Below the pieces are notes generated by a model, which saw only the letters and a list, made by a program, of their open reading frames with translations, was not told the DNA's origin and did no database searches. From UBA4416 sp963422675 (GTDB lineage Bacteria; Bacteroidota; Bacteroidia; B-17B0; Aurantibacillaceae): a DNA stretch of 64,000 nucleotides. Numbering within the stretch: position 1 is the first letter of the stretch; each line of letters opens with the position of its first letter. This document shows positions 62,630 through 64,000 of the stretch, in pieces. The stretch spans positions 150,569 to 214,568 of the forward strand of contig CAXVYS010000025.1 of the NCBI GenBank assembly GCA_963422675.2, in the 5' to 3' direction. The position numbers and the translations under genes were made by a program.

Positions 62630-62706
62630 AATGGTTTATTGCCCTTGTCTATCGCCATAGGACAGTTGTTCAGCGTCATGATTTAACGTAGTCATGATTT
62701 ACGTAA
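62630..62706. repeat. Conserved leader block upstream of precursor 2
   Basis: Second copy of the block at 62327-62398 with point changes (CATAGGACAGTT for CATAGAGCGCTT). The CGTCATGA and TCATGA-ttt-ACGT arms are kept, as is the spacing to the precursor start. Precursor 3 does not have it. Confidence 0.65.
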
Positions 62707-62779
62707 GAACAAGACATTAGTATTTCACACGAATGCTATGGATAGTATTCGTTTTTATTTAAAAAGTAAAATTTAGAAT

Positions 62780-62971
62780 CTACTGTGCGTTAGCAGGATC
62801 CGAACCATAACAGGGAACACCCGCTAAAGTCCATCGCACATATTTCGTAGCAGCCTCAATAGGTTTTTCATGGCATTCTGCTGCCGCTCCACCAATCAAT
62901 TTATCAATTTCATTTCGGCTTTCAATCTTTGTTACCTTAAAGTCAGCCAGAGATAATCTTTTCATTGTCAT
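62780..62971 (-). CDS. RiPP precursor peptide 3, 63 aa
   Basis: It has the shared leader (RLSLADFKVTKIESRNEID, then KLIGG) with a slightly different start, and the core AAAECHEKPI, then ATKYVRWTLAGVPC and YGSDPANAQ. The core keeps AAAxCH but otherwise diverges from the others (no PTK-KVGD pattern, a second Cys). It is the first gene of the locus, and its promoter must lie to the right. Two in-frame ATGs (62971, 62965) are possible. Confidence 0.88.
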   Translation of the reverse strand: MTMKRLSLADFKVTKIESRNEIDKLIGGAAAECHEKPIEAATKYVRWTLAGVPCYGSDPANAQ

Positions 62972-63365
62972 AAAATGTTAGTTTATGTAATTTTAATTCT
63001 TGTATACGGGCCTTATTTATATGTTTCTAATTATTATAACGCTTAAATATTTTTTTTATTTTCATAAAACCTTAATTTAATCGTTGTTCTTAATTTATTA
63101 TGTGTACAGAGTAACCCTTTTAAATTTTCAATCATCATCCTGAAAATTTTTTATTCCTTATTAATTTTCGTAGTACTGCAATTCAATCAATGTGCTAATC
63201 TAGTGGGACCTATTGGGGACTATAGATAATTATTTGTAATAATTATCTATTAATTTGCTACTTTTGGACCATCTTAATTTTGTTAATTTAGACAAAATAA
63301 CCAATTTCGTAGACAAATATACAGATCTCTTTGAATTATCAAAGTTTTGTTAAAAAAATTATCAT
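62972..63365. other. Divergent intergenic region of about 394 nt with hairpin
   Basis: The region separates the RiPP locus (minus) from the aldo/keto reductase (plus) and must hold both promoters. It is very AT-rich. A perfect 13-bp inverted repeat, ATAGATAATTATT-tgt-AATAATTATCTAT, lies at 63222-63250. No reading frame or RNA gene could be supported. Confidence 0.5.
63222..63250. repeat. 13-bp perfect AT-rich inverted repeat
   Basis: ATAGATAATTATT and AATAATTATCTAT with a 3-nt loop, about 115 nt upstream of the aldo/keto reductase start. It could be a regulator's binding site or a weak hairpin. There is no T run. Confidence 0.5.
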
Positions 63366-64000
63366 ATGATTGCACTTAATGACCTAAATAAAATCGGTTT
63401 TGGCGCTTATAGAGTGTCTATTGATTCTCCGGAAAATGAAAAAGCCTTACTACATGCCATCAAATGTGGGTGCAATTTAATAGATACGGCTTCTAATTAC
63501 GGTAATGGAAAATCTGAAAAGCTCATTGGAAAAGTTTTACAACAGGTAAAAAGTGATTCTGTTTTTGTGGTTACTAAAGCAGGATATATTTCTCATGATA
63601 ACTTAAGCGTTTTACAAGCATTGCATAAAAAAGGAAAAGGTTTAATTGAAGTTGTTGACGTTTCGGATGAATTAAAACACTCCATCCATCCCGATTATCT
63701 CGAAGCTCAAATTGAAACCTCATTAAATCGCTTAAACAGAACTCATATTGATGGCTTTCTTCTGCATACTCCCGAATATTACTTTGAAGGAAAAGACCTG
63801 GTGAGTACTTTAGAGTATTATCAAAGGATAAAAAAAGCGTTTGAATTTCTGGAGGGAAAAGTAGAAAAAGGAATTATAAGGTACTATGGGGTGAGCTCGA
63901 ATACGTTAACAGTGCATAAAAACGAGCCAAATTCAACTGATTTAAACACACTAATAGATATAGCGAACCAGGTATCAACTAAAAATCATTTTAAATTAAT
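63366..64000 (+). CDS. Aldo/keto reductase family protein, C-terminus beyond window
   Basis: The ATG at 63366 opens 211 codons without stop to the window edge. The sequence has the AKR order: IGFGAYRVSID at the N-terminus, IDTASNYGNGKSEKLIGK (catalytic Asp/Tyr), FVVTKAGY (catalytic Lys), HIDGFLLHTPE (catalytic His region) and IRYYGVSS. It likely reduces a carbonyl with NADPH. The substrate cannot be read. It is divergent from the RiPP locus, and nothing shows that it belongs to it. Confidence 0.85.
   Translation, partial: MIALNDLNKIGFGAYRVSIDSPENEKALLHAIKCGCNLIDTASNYGNGKSEKLIGKVLQQVKSDSVFVVTKAGYISHDNLSVLQALHKKGKGLIEVVDVSDELKHSIHPDYLEAQIETSLNRLNRTHIDGFLLHTPEYYFEGKDLVSTLEYYQRIKKAFEFLEGKVEKGIIRYYGVSSNTLTVHKNEPNSTDLNTLIDIANQVSTKNHFKL

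Noticed and set aside
62126..62971. Lanthipeptide precursors
   Set aside because: No LanB, LanC or LanM is present. The ATP-grasp and SPASM genes fit grasp-with-spasm.
1..64000. tRNA, rRNA or riboswitch
   Set aside because: No tRNA-like T-loop with acceptor stem and no riboswitch core was seen on either strand. A covariance-model scan would be decisive.

Overview
The window looks like chromosome from a member of the Bacteroidota. Supporting signs are an AT-rich base composition, TAnnTTTG-type promoters, a TonB-dependent receptor with a carboxypeptidase-regulatory N-domain, a DUF5686 outer-membrane protein, a WbqC-lepB pair, lipoboxes ending in SC or AC, and a grasp-with-spasm peptide locus. 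Menaquinone genes of the futalosine route (mqnC, mqnD, mqnB) argue against a typical Flavobacteriia or Bacteroidales genome and fit Cytophaga/Chitinophaga-like lineages better; that placement is inference.

Layout. 1-9.7 kb (mostly minus strand): partial TonB-dependent receptor, SDR, mqnC, an arginase-fold protein lacking metal ligands, an Hsp20, an M13 peptidase, mqnD and mqnB. 9.8-12.2 kb (plus): PTPS-II-type pterin synthase, folE and a PAS-PP2C phosphatase. 12.2-21.5 kb (minus): WbqC, signal peptidase I, a hypothetical protein, a double-length D-Ala-D-Ala ligase, a BamA-like barrel, a Cas4-like/DEDDy nuclease fusion and a glycosyltransferase. 21.7-25.5 kb: a hybrid histidine kinase converging on a sigma-54 response regulator. 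25.6-37.8 kb: small secreted proteins, a bestrophin, the mntR-mntH pair with a palindromic operator, lptB, DUF5686, a RetSat-like oxidoreductase and a flavin reductase.

37.9-42.3 kb is an accessory island of small, same-strand genes separated by related elements, mostly about 180 bp long. Five successive units each have ends complementary to each other (for example GTTAGCACCA...TGGTGCTAAC) while different units have different ends. That is the signature of integron gene cassettes with attC sites. No integrase is in the window, so this is a candidate CALIN (attC cluster lacking an integron integrase). Cargo includes a lipoprotein cytochrome c, a tyrosine-phosphatase-like protein, DUF2314, an AbiTii-like protein and a gene broken by one in-frame TGA.

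42.4-52.1 kb: dipeptidyl peptidase III, two uncharacterised secreted proteins, then an oxidative-stress block (oxyR divergent from dps, a 57-codon gene, katA and osmC) with an OxyR-like ATAG-N7-CTAT box next to oxyR, and an orphan PstS-like lipoprotein coupled to an unknown gene.

52.1-63.0 kb (minus) is a ribosomal peptide natural-product (RiPP) locus of the grasp-with-spasm type. It has three double-glycine precursor peptides sharing a leader and an AAAxCH core start, an ATP-grasp maturase, a SPASM protein without a radical-SAM cysteine motif, a C39 peptidase ABC exporter with its HlyD partner, an HExxH protein, and a zinc-ribbon/SAM methyltransferase resembling carnosine N-methyltransferases that carries a C-terminal PqqD-like (RRE) domain. 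The proposed logic is that the leaders recruit the modifying enzymes, the ATP-grasp enzyme makes side-chain crosslinks, the methyltransferase and HExxH protein add further modifications (the invariant core His is the obvious candidate), and the exporter cleaves after GG and secretes the product. The window ends in a partial aldo/keto reductase.
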